44,498 nucleotides of DNA from an uncultured Caryophanales bacterium (lineage in GTDB: Bacteria > Bacillota_I > Bacilli_A > RFN20 > CAG-826): assembly GCA_947164155.1 (NCBI GenBank), contig CAMUVS010000001.1, positions 1 through 44,498 of the forward strand, given 5' to 3'. How positions within the stretch are numbered: position 1 is the stretch's first letter; each line of letters opens with the position of its first letter. Below the pieces are notes generated by a model. It worked only from the letters and a program-made list of their open reading frames with translations. It was not told the DNA's origin and made no database searches. Position numbers and translations under genes: made by a program. Below are positions 16,281 to 24,703 of the stretch, piece by piece.

Positions 16281-19200
16281 TTATTGAGCGTCCTTATCTG
16301 TGATATTCACTAATTGTCCATAATTAGGTAGATCTTCAATATCGTTATAGTTACCAACAATATAAGAACTATTGTTATCTGAATAGCCATAGCCAATATA
16401 AGCACCGACATAAGAATCACCAGTAACTTCGCCATAGTTGTTCATGCGGTCTATGTGAATAACGACGGTTCTAGATGATGAATAAGAATTGTTACAATAA
16501 ATCCTTCCAATAATACCCGCTACATACTCGCTTCCAGTAACATTTCCATAGTTAGTAACAGAAGAAATAGTGATGGTATAATTAGCTGGCTCATTAACAG
16601 AGAAGACGTAATTGCCAACAATACCACCAACATACATCACGCCAGTTACATTTCCAGAGTTATAACAATTTTTAAACGTTGTTGTATAAGCAGAAGCATA
16701 TCCAACAATACCGCCAACATTATTGTTTTGAGATGTAACATTAGCATAGTTATTACAATTTTCAATATTTCCATTTGTCCAGCCAGCGATGCCACCAACA
16801 TTATATCCGGCGGCGCTAACTTCGGTAGAGTTATTACAATTAAGGATGTGGTAACCTCTGCCAACAATGCCACCAACATAGGACATTTTGTTACCACTAC
16901 TATCAATTTCGAAGCCAATAATAACAAGAACACTGTCGGTGTTAGTGCAAGTATCAATAGCCACATTTGCCATATAACCAGCAACACAACCAACGTAACA
17001 TGTTCCAGTAATAATGGAACTTGTATTAGAGATATTTAAATAGCTTGAATTGTTATCAGTTGATGCGTATCCAAAGCAACCGCCAACATATGTTTTACCA
17101 GTAACATTTCCAGTATTGTTAAAGCGATCAGCGTGAAGAACAACAGTTCTGATATCAGAATAAGAATTGCGACAATAGAGATAACCAATAATACCAGAAG
17201 CGTAGTCCACTCCGATTACTTCGCCAACATTTGTTAACGAAGATAAAGTGACTGTATAATTTGTTGCTTCATTTACGCCAAAATCAAATTTTCCAATGAT
17301 ACCACCAGTGAATGATGTACCAGTAATATTACCGCTATTAGCACATGTTTTAACCAATGTACAATATGCGCAAACGTAACCAGCAATACCGCCGACATTG
17401 TTAACAGTAGATGTTATATTACCGAAATTATTACAATTTTCGATATTTCCATTTGTCCAACCGGCAATACCGCCGACATTATAACCAGGAGCATATAAAT
17501 TAGAGAAATTATCACAATTTCTAATCGTGTAACCTCTACCAACATATCCACCGACATAAGACATCTTGCCTCCACCATTATCAATTTCAAAATCGCTAAT
17601 TGAGAATTCTATATCAGTGTTAGAACAGGAATCTATGATTACTCTTTCAGCCCAACCGGCAATACCGCCGACATAACAAGCACCAATGATAATTCCTTTA
17701 GTTGCTGAAAGTTTGATATAACTTGAAGAATTGTCAGAATCAGCGTAACCAAATAAGCCGCCGACATAATTATGACCAACTATATCGCCAATGTTATTTA
17801 GCCTATCTGCATAGAAAACAACAGTTCTGATATCAGAATAAGAATTGCGACAATACATTCTTCCGACAACACCACCGACATAATCGACTCCGCTTACTTT
17901 GCCCGCATTTGTACAATTGCTTAGCGTAAGTGTGTATGATGTAGATTCATTAACAGAGAATATGTATTGACCAATAACACCACCGACATAATTAGTTCCA
18001 GAAATATCTCCAGTGTTAGAACAATTATTGAGATTTCTGGTATATGTGCTAATATTTCCAACAACGCCACCAACGTATTCTTTAGCTGTTATGTTTGCTT
18101 CGTTATGTAATTCATGAAGTGTTGTTTCAGCAAATGTACTTAAAACACCGCCGACATAACTAACATTAGGCGCGTAGATTTCACCTTTACAGGTAACATT
18201 AATTAAAGAACCGCCAGAATTTGAAATAACAACGCCAGCTAAATTGTTAAATGTGTCTAACGTTGAAATTTCAACGGAAACAATAACATTTTCTAAAGTT
18301 CCTTTATTTGTGCCAATAAAGTTAATTTTGTTATTAATATCTGGAGTAAATGATGGAGTATGAATAGTATATCCATTTCCATTAATATGACCACTGAATT
18401 CGCTAACACCTTTGAATGATGAATCAAGATAAATATCATTCATTAGCAAAGCAATGCGAGTGTTATTTACCAAAGCTTCTTCAAGTTCTGCGGAAGTCCT
18501 AATTTCTTTATAACTATATAAAGGTCTGAATACATTAAAAGACTCATCGTCTTCCCACTCACATAAATAAGCATAACTATTAGAGCTAGTTGCATCATTC
18601 CATTTATTAGAAATACTGTCAGTAGAAACATAATGAACAGCATTTTCTTTTCCTTGGGAATTATCTGGGTTATTACCATTCCAGTTTGTAAAATTAAGTG
18701 GTTCATTAGTCACCCATCCAAGGATGGAACTGCTATTTCTAATCATTCCCATCCAAACATTTTGGCTAGCAATATTTTCTTCAAAGCCGATTTTATAAGC
18801 CACTTTGTTTTCTTCTTCGTCTTCAATAGTAACTAAGTGGCCACCTAGTTTTTCGCAATGTTCTTCAGCGGCTTCCCAAGTTTTTTTCTCAGTGAATAAT
18901 GAGTAATAATGGTCATTATATTTATAAATATGAGCTTCCGGTAATTCTTCGACTGATACTTTTTCTAACCCTGTGTAATAGTTTTTACGAGTTCCAAAAG
19001 AAGTATCGTCATCCCATTCACAAAGAAACAAATATGTACCCGTAACATTAGCGTCGTTCCAACCGTAATTAGTGTAGTAACACAAGTAATGTTCTTTCCC
19101 GCTGGCGCCACAATTATTTGGTTCGCCACCAAGCCAATGAGTGTATGAGAAATTTTCGCCAGTAACCCATCTCCAAGAATAATCCAAGGACATGAGATTC

Positions 19201-19532
19201 TCTGCACCTAACCAAACTGGGTTTGTTTGTGTATTTGTAATACCTTCTTTTGTTAAAATCTTTTTACAAGCAGCGTTTTCTTCTGCGGAAGTCACAGTGG
19301 CTAAATGACCACCTAATGACTCACAAGTTCTTTCGGCATTAATCCAATTCATTTTGTTAGTTAAAAGTGAATAGTAATGACCCTCATAATGATAAACTGT
19401 TAATTCAGGTAATTCTGATATTTGTACTAAATCGACTTCAACATCAATTTCCGGCTCTCTAGAGCTACCACAACCGGTGAGAAATAACGCTGATATAGAC
19501 ATGACTTTTATAATTTTTGTAACAAATTTCAT
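16281..19532 (-). CDS. Lipoprotein with two C-type lectin domains and GLUG-like repeats
   Basis: 1083 residues. Lipobox LFLTGC (Cys21). Two C-type lectin-like domains follow: CTLD1 (about 45-175) with 'HYYSLLTNKMNWINAERTCE', 'WLGA', E137-P-N and W158-N-D; CTLD2 (about 201-326) with 'AAEEHCEKLGGHLVTI', 'WMGM', N288-P-D and W311-N-D. EPN plus WND are the calcium and mannose-type sugar ligands of classic lectins. From about 345 to the end lie many GLUG-like beta-helix repeats ('YVGGIVG..NCYNSGNVTG'), in a 226-residue super-repeat present about 2.6 times. Likely a sugar-binding surface adhesin. Ribosome binding site GAGGTGAT. First gene of a three-lipoprotein operon and divergent from a serine recombinase gene 222 bases away. 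Confidence 0.85.
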   Translation of the reverse strand: MKFVTKIIKVMSISALFLTGCGSSREPEIDVEVDLVQISELPELTVYHYEGHYYSLLTNKMNWINAERTCESLGGHLATVTSAEENAACKKILTKEGITNTQTNPVWLGAENLMSLDYSWRWVTGENFSYTHWLGGEPNNCGASGKEHYLCYYTNYGWNDANVTGTYLFLCEWDDDTSFGTRKNYYTGLEKVSVEELPEAHIYKYNDHYYSLFTEKKTWEAAEEHCEKLGGHLVTIEDEEENKVAYKIGFEENIASQNVWMGMIRNSSSILGWVTNEPLNFTNWNGNNPDNSQGKENAVHYVSTDSISNKWNDATSSNSYAYLCEWEDDESFNVFRPLYSYKEIRTSAELEEALVNNTRIALLMNDIYLDSSFKGVSEFSGHINGNGYTIHTPSFTPDINNKINFIGTNKGTLENVIVSVEISTLDTFNNLAGVVISNSGGSLINVTCKGEIYAPNVSYVGGVLSTFAETTLHELHNEANITAKEYVGGVVGNISTYTRNLNNCSNTGDISGTNYVGGVIGQYIFSVNESTSYTLTLSNCTNAGKVSGVDYVGGVVGRMYCRNSYSDIRTVVFYADRLNNIGDIVGHNYVGGLFGYADSDNSSSYIKLSATKGIIIGACYVGGIAGWAERVIIDSCSNTDIEFSISDFEIDNGGGKMSYVGGYVGRGYTIRNCDNFSNLYAPGYNVGGIAGWTNGNIENCNNFGNITSTVNNVGGIAGYVCAYCTLVKTCANSGNITGTSFTGGIIGKFDFGVNEATNYTVTLSSLTNVGEVIGVDYASGIIGYLYCRNSYSDIRTVVLHADRFNNTGNVTGKTYVGGCFGYASTDNNSSYLNISNTSSIITGTCYVGCVAGYMANVAIDTCTNTDSVLVIIGFEIDSSGNKMSYVGGIVGRGYHILNCNNSTEVSAAGYNVGGIAGWTNGNIENCNNYANVTSQNNNVGGIVGYASAYTTTFKNCYNSGNVTGVMYVGGIVGNYVFSVNEPANYTITISSVTNYGNVTGSEYVAGIIGRIYCNNSYSSSRTVVIHIDRMNNYGEVTGDSYVGAYIGYGYSDNNSSYIVGNYNDIEDLPNYGQLVNITDKDAQ
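16300..18060. repeat. 678-bp tandem super-repeat, about 2.6 copies, inside the lectin gene
   Basis: The segment coding 'NVGGIAGWTNGNIENCNN' occurs at about 16751 and 17429, exactly 678 bp apart. The segment coding 'NSYSDIRTVV' starts at about 17141 and 17819, also 678 bp apart, with 37 bases fully identical. A diverged third copy of it lies near 16461. Period 226 codons, so unequal crossing-over keeps the frame. Edges are approximate. Confidence 0.75.
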
Positions 19533-19593
19533 AGATAATCACCTCACAAGATATTTTTTAATTTATCCTCTTTTCAGAAATGTTGTTTGTTTC

Positions 19594-19684
19594 AAAACGT
19601 ACAGTTTTTGGGCGGGATAAATTTTTGCTTTTCTCACATACGTATGCCGTGTAATAATATATACGTCCGAAAAGTGTACATTTT
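19594..19684. repeat. 22-bp imperfect inverted repeat, candidate recombinase site
   Basis: Arms 19594-19615 and 19663-19684 match at 17 of 22 positions in inverted orientation; shared features are C-C..AAAA and TGTAC.TTTT. The right arm carries CGTCCGAAAA, similar to the TGTCYGATAA half-site of Tn3-type resolvases. A perfect palindrome CATACGTATG lies near the centre (19637-19646). The element fills the space between the serine recombinase gene and the lectin lipoprotein gene. It may be a res/hix-like crossover site, an operator of the recombinase, or both. Confidence 0.5.
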
Positions 19685-19754
19685 TATACAAAAAATTTAT
19701 TGTTTGTTTTTTCGCTGTGATTCACCTACTTTTTTTATTAAAAGGATTTTTATC

Positions 19755-20354
19755 ATGAATTATGGATATGCAAGGGTTAGCACCACTGGTCAAAAACTCG
19801 ATCGACAACTAGAAGACCTAAAGAAAAACGTCATAGACTATAAACATATATACGCTGATAAGGAATCAGGGAAAGATTTCAATAGAACAAATTACATAAA
19901 ACTGGTTAAAAAACTAAAACCTGGTGACGTACTATTTATAAAAACTATCGATAGGCTCGGAAGAAATTACAATATGATTCTCGAGGAGTGGAGAATTCTA
20001 ACCAAACAAAAAGGTGTTGATATCGTTGTTATAGATATGCCTTTATTAGACACTAGAATTAAAGGAAATAATCTCGTAGGTAAATTCATTTCTAATGTGG
20101 TTTTAGAAGTCCTTTCTTTTGTAGCGGAAAACGAAAGAGAAACACTTAGACAAAGACAAAAAGAAGGTATTAGAATTGCTAAAGCAAAAGGCGTCAAGTT
20201 TGGTCGACCTAGCGTTAATCCGCCAGATAACTTTCTTCACATTGTTAAAGATTATAAACAAGGAAAAATTAGTACAAAAGACGCTATCAAATTATCTGGT
20301 TTATCTAAAGGGACATTTTATAGAAAAATGCGGATGATTGATACCGACGAATAG
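19755..20354 (+). CDS. Serine recombinase (resolvase/invertase family)
   Basis: 199 residues, the usual size of small serine recombinases. N-terminal 'YGYARVSTTGQKLDRQLEDL' holds the catalytic Ser9 (RVS); further hallmarks are 'GDVLFIKTIDRLGRNYN' (catalytic Arg pair in the DRLGR motif), 'VAENERETLRQRQKEGIRIA' and 'KAKGVKFGRP', ending in a short helix-turn-helix ('STKDAIKLSGLSKGTFYRK'). I start at ATG 19755 because AAAGGA lies 9 bases upstream and the catalytic domain begins there; the frame stays open upstream to 19587 but codes nothing recognisable. It catalyses double-strand exchange at paired sites. The inverted repeat upstream is a likely target. No transposase or plasmid genes are near, so a DNA-switch role for the adjacent surface genes is possible. 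Confidence 0.9.
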   Translation: MNYGYARVSTTGQKLDRQLEDLKKNVIDYKHIYADKESGKDFNRTNYIKLVKKLKPGDVLFIKTIDRLGRNYNMILEEWRILTKQKGVDIVVIDMPLLDTRIKGNNLVGKFISNVVLEVLSFVAENERETLRQRQKEGIRIAKAKGVKFGRPSVNPPDNFLHIVKDYKQGKISTKDAIKLSGLSKGTFYRKMRMIDTDE

Positions 20355-20361
20355 ACAAAAG

Positions 20362-20388
20362 AAAAACTGATGGATTGCTCCACCAGTT
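20362..20388. terminator. Terminator shared by the purine operon and the recombinase gene
   Basis: Same 27 bases as 11351-11377. On the minus strand the hairpin is followed by TTTTTCTTTT and ends the operon that finishes at 20414; on the plus strand it follows the recombinase stop by 7 bases. Confidence 0.8.
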
Positions 20389-20413
20389 TTGTTACGTTTG
20401 TTAACTAAATAAA

Positions 20414-21055
20414 TTAGGCTTTATATTCTCTAGTTTGTGGTAAGAAAGAGTAAACAATCGCACCCGCTAAAGCGACAACGCCAGCGATTAAACCAAAGAT
20501 ACCTAAAGTAGACATACCTTCAAATGCTTTATAGAAGATAACTCCAAAGATAGTTGCTCCAGCACCGATAGTGATGAATACTGCTCTTCTTAATGTACCT
20601 TCTAAGCTCTTGATAGAGGAGAGCATAATGAAGATATAACCACCAATGAAAATGGCAAGAGGAACAATAGCCATAAATGGCTTAAATAAGAATGCTTTCC
20701 AGTCTTGCCAAGTTGAACCACTAATAATAAAGCTGACAATCATCACTAAGAGAATGAACAGATATTTAGCACAAATAATTAATGCACAATTAGCAATTGC
20801 CTTATATGGCCCACCACTTCTCTTATCAAATGCGACAAGGAATAAGTTGATAAGCGGGTATAAAATTAGTAAAGCATCAATCACAAGATAAGCGATAACT
20901 AAAACTGAGCCAGCTGCAGCTTCTCTATTCGCAAATGATAAATTGGTTAAAACGCTGTATGTACCAAGTCTAATATCATCAACAAGAACTAAAATGCCAA
21001 ATGCAAGGGTAACTAAACAAATGCAGATTCCCATTATTTTTTTAATATTTTTCAT
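20414..21055 (-). CDS. Unknown six-helix membrane protein, last gene of the purine operon
   Basis: 213 residues with about six membrane segments: near 5-26, 50-75, 85-108, 130-146, 156-174 and 182-205. I do not recognise a family. Conserved-looking loops are 'AFDKRSGGPYKAIANCAL' and 'GSTWQDWKAFLFKPF'. It begins 22 bases after the ygeW stop, has its own ribosome binding site (GGAG) and is followed by a strong terminator, so it is co-transcribed with the purine genes. It is much smaller than the NCS2 purine permeases (about 450 residues) and shares no motif with them. It might aid transport or be a chance passenger. Confidence 0.65.
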   Translation of the reverse strand: MKNIKKIMGICICLVTLAFGILVLVDDIRLGTYSVLTNLSFANREAAAGSVLVIAYLVIDALLILYPLINLFLVAFDKRSGGPYKAIANCALIICAKYLFILLVMIVSFIISGSTWQDWKAFLFKPFMAIVPLAIFIGGYIFIMLSSIKSLEGTLRRAVFITIGAGATIFGVIFYKAFEGMSTLGIFGLIAGVVALAGAIVYSFLPQTREYKA

Positions 21056-21077
21056 TTGGAAATTCTCCTAAAAGAGA

Positions 21078-22088
21078 TTATCTTCTATCGGATGGTAATT
21101 TGTCATGAACAAATAAAGCCATAACTGCTTTAGCAGTGTGGATTCTATTTTCTGCTTCTTCATAAACAACTGATTGAGGTCCATCAATTACTTCATCAAC
21201 GACTTCGTTGACTCTATCAGCAGGAAGAGCGTGCATATATCTACAACCAGGTTTAGCTAAAGCCATCTTGTCTGGTGTACATTTCCAAGCTTTTAAGGCT
21301 AATAAAGCATCATCAACAACGGTTGTAGATTGGTTAGTAACCCAGCTACCCCAGTTTTTAGGGAAGACGACATCAGCGTCGCGATAAGCAGCATCCATAT
21401 CATGAGTAATAGTTAAGCTACCACCATGTTCAGCAGCGTTCTTTCTCGCTTTTTCAATAACCCAGTCTGGTAAATCATATCCTTCTGGATAGGCTAAAGT
21501 GACATCAATACCGTATCTTGGGAAGAGTAAGACTTGAGAGACTGGAACAGAAATTGGTTTCTTATGAGTTGTAGCCATTGCCCAAATAACAGAAACTTTT
21601 AAGTGTTCAGTATGACCGAATTCATCTTCAATGGTCATTAAATCTGCAAGAGCTTGCATTGGGTGATATAGATCACATTGTAAGTTGATAATTGGGACTG
21701 TAGAATATTTCGCCATTTCACGAATATATTTGTTACCTAAACCCCAGTTACAGTAACGGCAAGCAATCATGTGGCCAAAGCTAGATAAGATAACTGCAGT
21801 ATCTTTGGCGCTTTCTCCATGGGCGATTTGCATCATGGAGGTATCTAAGAAAGTAGCGTGTCCGCCTAATTGGGCCATACCGCTTTCAAAGGAGTTGCGG
21901 GTTCTTGTTGATTGCTCAAAGAACATTAAGAATCCGGTTTTGTTAGTGAGCCAATCTGTTGGTTCATTAGCGTAGAATGCATTTTTTAAGTCTCTTGAGA
22001 CTTTAAGCATGTAGTCGATTTCTTCTTTAGTGAAATCTTCTAAGGTAATTAAGTGTCTACCAGCGAATCTTGGTGCGACTTTTTCCAT
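21078..22088 (-). CDS. ygeW: YgeW-type carbamoyltransferase
   Basis: 336 residues. Carbamoyl-phosphate loop S60-T-R-T-R in 'FFEQSTRTRNSFE', then 'AQLGGHATFLDTSMMQIAHG', 'HPMQALADLMTIED' (HPxQ), 'WAMATTHKKPISVPVSQ' and 'GCRYMHALPADR'. This matches the aspartate/ornithine carbamoyltransferase fold, and the 'W..KP....Q' and HALPADR wording fits the knotted YgeW group rather than OTC (HCLP) or ATC (HPLPR). In the purine pathway YgeW is thought to run in the direction that releases carbamoyl phosphate from a ureido intermediate, feeding carbamate kinase (39398-40315). Ribosome binding site AAAGGA; 28 bases after ygeY. It is shorter than E. coli YgeW (about 396 residues), chiefly at the N-terminus. 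Confidence 0.9.
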   Translation of the reverse strand: MEKVAPRFAGRHLITLEDFTKEEIDYMLKVSRDLKNAFYANEPTDWLTNKTGFLMFFEQSTRTRNSFESGMAQLGGHATFLDTSMMQIAHGESAKDTAVILSSFGHMIACRYCNWGLGNKYIREMAKYSTVPIINLQCDLYHPMQALADLMTIEDEFGHTEHLKVSVIWAMATTHKKPISVPVSQVLLFPRYGIDVTLAYPEGYDLPDWVIEKARKNAAEHGGSLTITHDMDAAYRDADVVFPKNWGSWVTNQSTTVVDDALLALKAWKCTPDKMALAKPGCRYMHALPADRVNEVVDEVIDGPQSVVYEEAENRIHTAKAVMALFVHDKLPSDRR

Positions 22089-22116
22089 AATTTAATTTAT
22101 TTCCTTTCTTAATAAA

Positions 22117-23331
22117 CTATTTCTTTAAATTTTCTAGATATAAGCCTGGTAAGACAGCATACATTGCTGCACAGATAACGAGGTCTTCTTTTCTAGTTTT
22201 TTCATTTGGTGCATGAGCTTCTTTTTCATCACCTGGACCAAATCCGATACAAGGGATACCGTATCTACCCATAATAGAAACACCATTAGTGGAGAATGTC
22301 CATTTATCAATGATAGGTTCTTTTTTAAATAAGCCTTCATATCCTTGTTTCATGGATTGAACAAAGACTGATTCTTCTGGAATAACCCAGGTTGGGAAAT
22401 AACATTCTGTTGGATATAGTAATCCAGTATAGGATGGTCTTTCATAACGATACATCTCAACTTTAGCGTTAGCGGCTTTAACTCCTGGAAGAGCTTCAAT
22501 TTCCGCGATTGAGGTCTTATCGTTTTCTCCCACTGTAAGTCTTCTATCTAAAGAAATCCAGCAGCCATCAGCAACTGCACATCTAGATGGTGATTTATGG
22601 AAGATTTGACTAATTGTGACTGTGCCTTTACCTAAGAATGGGTCATAAGCAAGTCCTTTTTCATTGAGTTCTTTAACTTGCTCAATGATTGGTGCCATCT
22701 TGTAGATGGCGTTGTCTCCTCTTTCAGGAGCACTACCGTGACAAGAGATTCCTCTAACGGAAACTTTAATTTCCATTCTTCCTCTATGTCCACGATAAAT
22801 TCTACAGCTAGTTGGTTCAGTAGAAACGACGAATTCTGGTCTAACTTTATCTTCTTCGATAATGTATTGCCAACAAAGTCCATCACAGTCTTCTTCTTGG
22901 ACGGTACCAGTAATCACTAATGTGTAGTCATCTTCTAAACCTAAATCTTTGATGATTTTAGCAGCGTAGACCATTGAGGCCATACCACCTTCTTGGTCAC
23001 TAGTTCCTCTACCACCAATATGGACATCATCTTCAAATCCTTTATATGGATCAAATGTCCAGTTTTTGATTTCTCCAATACCGACAGTGTCGATATGAGC
23101 GTCCATACCAATAAGGTGTTTGCCGTGTCCAATATAGCCTAAGATATTTCCCATTGGATCGATAACCACTTTATCAAATCCAACTTTCTCCATTTCTTCT
23201 TTAATGCGAAGGACGACTTCTTTTTCTTCACATGATTCAGAAGGAATAGCGACCATATCTCTAAGGAATTTGACCATGTCAGCCTTATAGGCTTGAGCTT
23301 TTTCTAATACTTTTTCAAAAGGTACTTTCAT
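22117..23331 (-). CDS. ygeY: YgeY-type M20-family hydrolase
   Basis: 404 residues, M20 metallopeptidase/deacetylase fold. Metal ligands are visible: H79 and D81 in '[10 protein letters not shown]', Asp in '[10 protein letters not shown]', the Glu pair in '[11 protein letters not shown]', Glu in 'STEPTSC', and His in 'KEAHAPNE' near the C-terminus. The central dimerisation part ('[20 protein letters not shown]') is typical. The wording fits the YgeY 'selenium metabolism-linked hydrolase' group. It is expected to hydrolyse an N-carbamoyl or related intermediate of purine breakdown in the cytoplasm. Ribosome binding site AAAGGAAA; 2 bases after the preceding PLP gene and 28 before ygeW. Confidence 0.9.
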   Translation of the reverse strand: MKVPFEKVLEKAQAYKADMVKFLRDMVAIPSESCEEKEVVLRIKEEMEKVGFDKVVIDPMGNILGYIGHGKHLIGMDAHIDTVGIGEIKNWTFDPYKGFEDDVHIGGRGTSDQEGGMASMVYAAKIIKDLGLEDDYTLVITGTVQEEDCDGLCWQYIIEEDKVRPEFVVSTEPTSCRIYRGHRGRMEIKVSVRGISCHGSAPERGDNAIYKMAPIIEQVKELNEKGLAYDPFLGKGTVTISQIFHKSPSRCAVADGCWISLDRRLTVGENDKTSIAEIEALPGVKAANAKVEMYRYERPSYTGLLYPTECYFPTWVIPEESVFVQSMKQGYEGLFKKEPIIDKWTFSTNGVSIMGRYGIPCIGFGPGDEKEAHAPNEKTRKEDLVICAAMYAVLPGLYLENLKK

Positions 23332-23333
23332 TA

Positions 23334-24701
23334 TTAAATTTCCTTTCCTCTAAGTTCCTTAATCTTTTTATCGTATTCGTGAATCTTGTTATATTCAGCT
23401 TCCCAGAATTCTGGTTTTTTCATGCTATCTAGATAAGCCTTGGTGTAACCAAATGGTAACCAGTCTTTCTCTTTTTGAGCAAATAAAGCATCTTTAGCAG
23501 CCTTACCACGTGTATCTAAAACCATAGAGGTATCCGCGCCCATAAAGACATCTTCGAACCATCTTTCTAAGACGTTAGGTGTGACTTCGAGTTCTCTTTG
23601 TTTTAAGTTTTCAATAACAGAGTCATATCTATCAAAGCTATCAGTAGCGATAGTGACAACGTTATCTTCAGGTCCTAATTTGAGGTATTTTGCCATTTTA
23701 ATAGCACCTAAGATATTACAAATACCAGAGACACCGAATAAGTTAACCATAGATTCCGCCACTTTCTTATCAACACCGTGTTTGACTAAGATACTAGAAC
23801 CTTCATGGATGACTTCTAAGCCTCTAACACAGTTATCATCAACAATTTGAGTAATAAAGTCAGTAGTTAAGACGTTATGAATTAATGTACACATCTTATC
23901 TCCGATACCTTCAATACGGTGTTGTCCGCGGCCACCATTGGTGAGAGTGCTACATTCATGTGGTTCTAAGGCAACAATTTTACATTCTGGGAATGCCACT
24001 TTAATTTGGTCTCCTGCCGCTAAAGTACCTGCACTACCAGGTGCGCTACAGAAAGCAGCAATTCTTCCGTTACCAATACCTTTAACAGCCTCGATACAGC
24101 TATTACCAGTGACGTGTCTATGGAAACGATAGTTAGGTAATAATTCAAATTGAGCCAATGTTCTATTTTTTGGATCTTTCTTTAATTCGTAAGTTCTCTC
24201 AAGAGTTAAGATAACATCAGATTCACTACCTGGAGTTAAGTCTAATTTTGCTCCATATTTTTGAATTCTTTGATATCTTTCTTTGGACATATTGTCTGGC
24301 ATAATGACAATCGCGTCATACTTCATTAAGTTAGTGATGTAGCTAACTCCAATACCAAAGTTACCAGTACTTGGACCTAAAATTGTGTGTTTTCCTGGGA
24401 TAATTTCTCCATCGACACATCCTTCGATTAAGGTGGAATAGGCAGGTCCAACCTTGTGTGATCCACTTGGGAAATATTTACCGAGTAAAACAACGATATT
24501 TGCATCTACTCCAGTTAAAGCTTTTGGAAGAACGATCTTATTAACTTCATCCTTTTCGTTTTTCCAAGTGATGTTAAAGAGATTGATTGGATCAAGTTCA
24601 TTCTCTTGTTTTGCCTTCAAAGCCTTTTTTCTTACTTCAGGGTCTTGATGGCTTGGGTTCAACATTTCATCATATGTTGGACCAAATGGGATTTTTGACA
24701 T
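23334..24701 (-). CDS. PLP-dependent lyase, cysteine synthase-like (fold type II)
   Basis: 455 residues. PLP lysine K83 in '[11 protein letters not shown]', phosphate-binding '[10 protein letters not shown]', and '[17 protein letters not shown]' later on: fold type II, related to cysteine synthase and threonine dehydratase. It lacks the wording of YgeX-type diaminopropionate ammonia-lyase, but sits where ygeX lies in other purine clusters. It is therefore a candidate for removing ammonia from the diamino acid made by YgeW and YgeY. The C-terminal 80 residues ('[14 protein letters not shown]...') are an extension not seen in ordinary cysteine synthases. Ribosome binding site AAAGGAG; two bases separate it from both neighbours. 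Confidence 0.75.
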   Translation of the reverse strand: MSKIPFGPTYDEMLNPSHQDPEVRKKALKAKQENELDPINLFNITWKNEKDEVNKIVLPKALTGVDANIVVLLGKYFPSGSHKVGPAYSTLIEGCVDGEIIPGKHTILGPSTGNFGIGVSYITNLMKYDAIVIMPDNMSKERYQRIQKYGAKLDLTPGSESDVILTLERTYELKKDPKNRTLAQFELLPNYRFHRHVTGNSCIEAVKGIGNGRIAAFCSAPGSAGTLAAGDQIKVAFPECKIVALEPHECSTLTNGGRGQHRIEGIGDKMCTLIHNVLTTDFITQIVDDNCVRGLEVIHEGSSILVKHGVDKKVAESMVNLFGVSGICNILGAIKMAKYLKLGPEDNVVTIATDSFDRYDSVIENLKQRELEVTPNVLERWFEDVFMGADTSMVLDTRGKAAKDALFAQKEKDWLPFGYTKAYLDSMKKPEFWEAEYNKIHEYDKKIKELRGKEI

Positions 24702-24703
24702 AT

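Noticed and set aside
16300-18060. CRISPR-like array
   Set aside because: The repeats are long, in-frame and protein-coding (GLUG-like), without short identical repeats and unique spacers.
19587-19754. Upstream extension of the recombinase reading frame
   Set aside because: It crosses the inverted repeat and promoter region, has no recognisable protein features, and a good ribosome binding site precedes ATG 19755.
23334-24701. YgeX diaminopropionate ammonia-lyase
   Set aside because: Fold type II PLP motifs are present, but the N-terminus and PLP loop (SGSHK) differ from YgeX; function left open.
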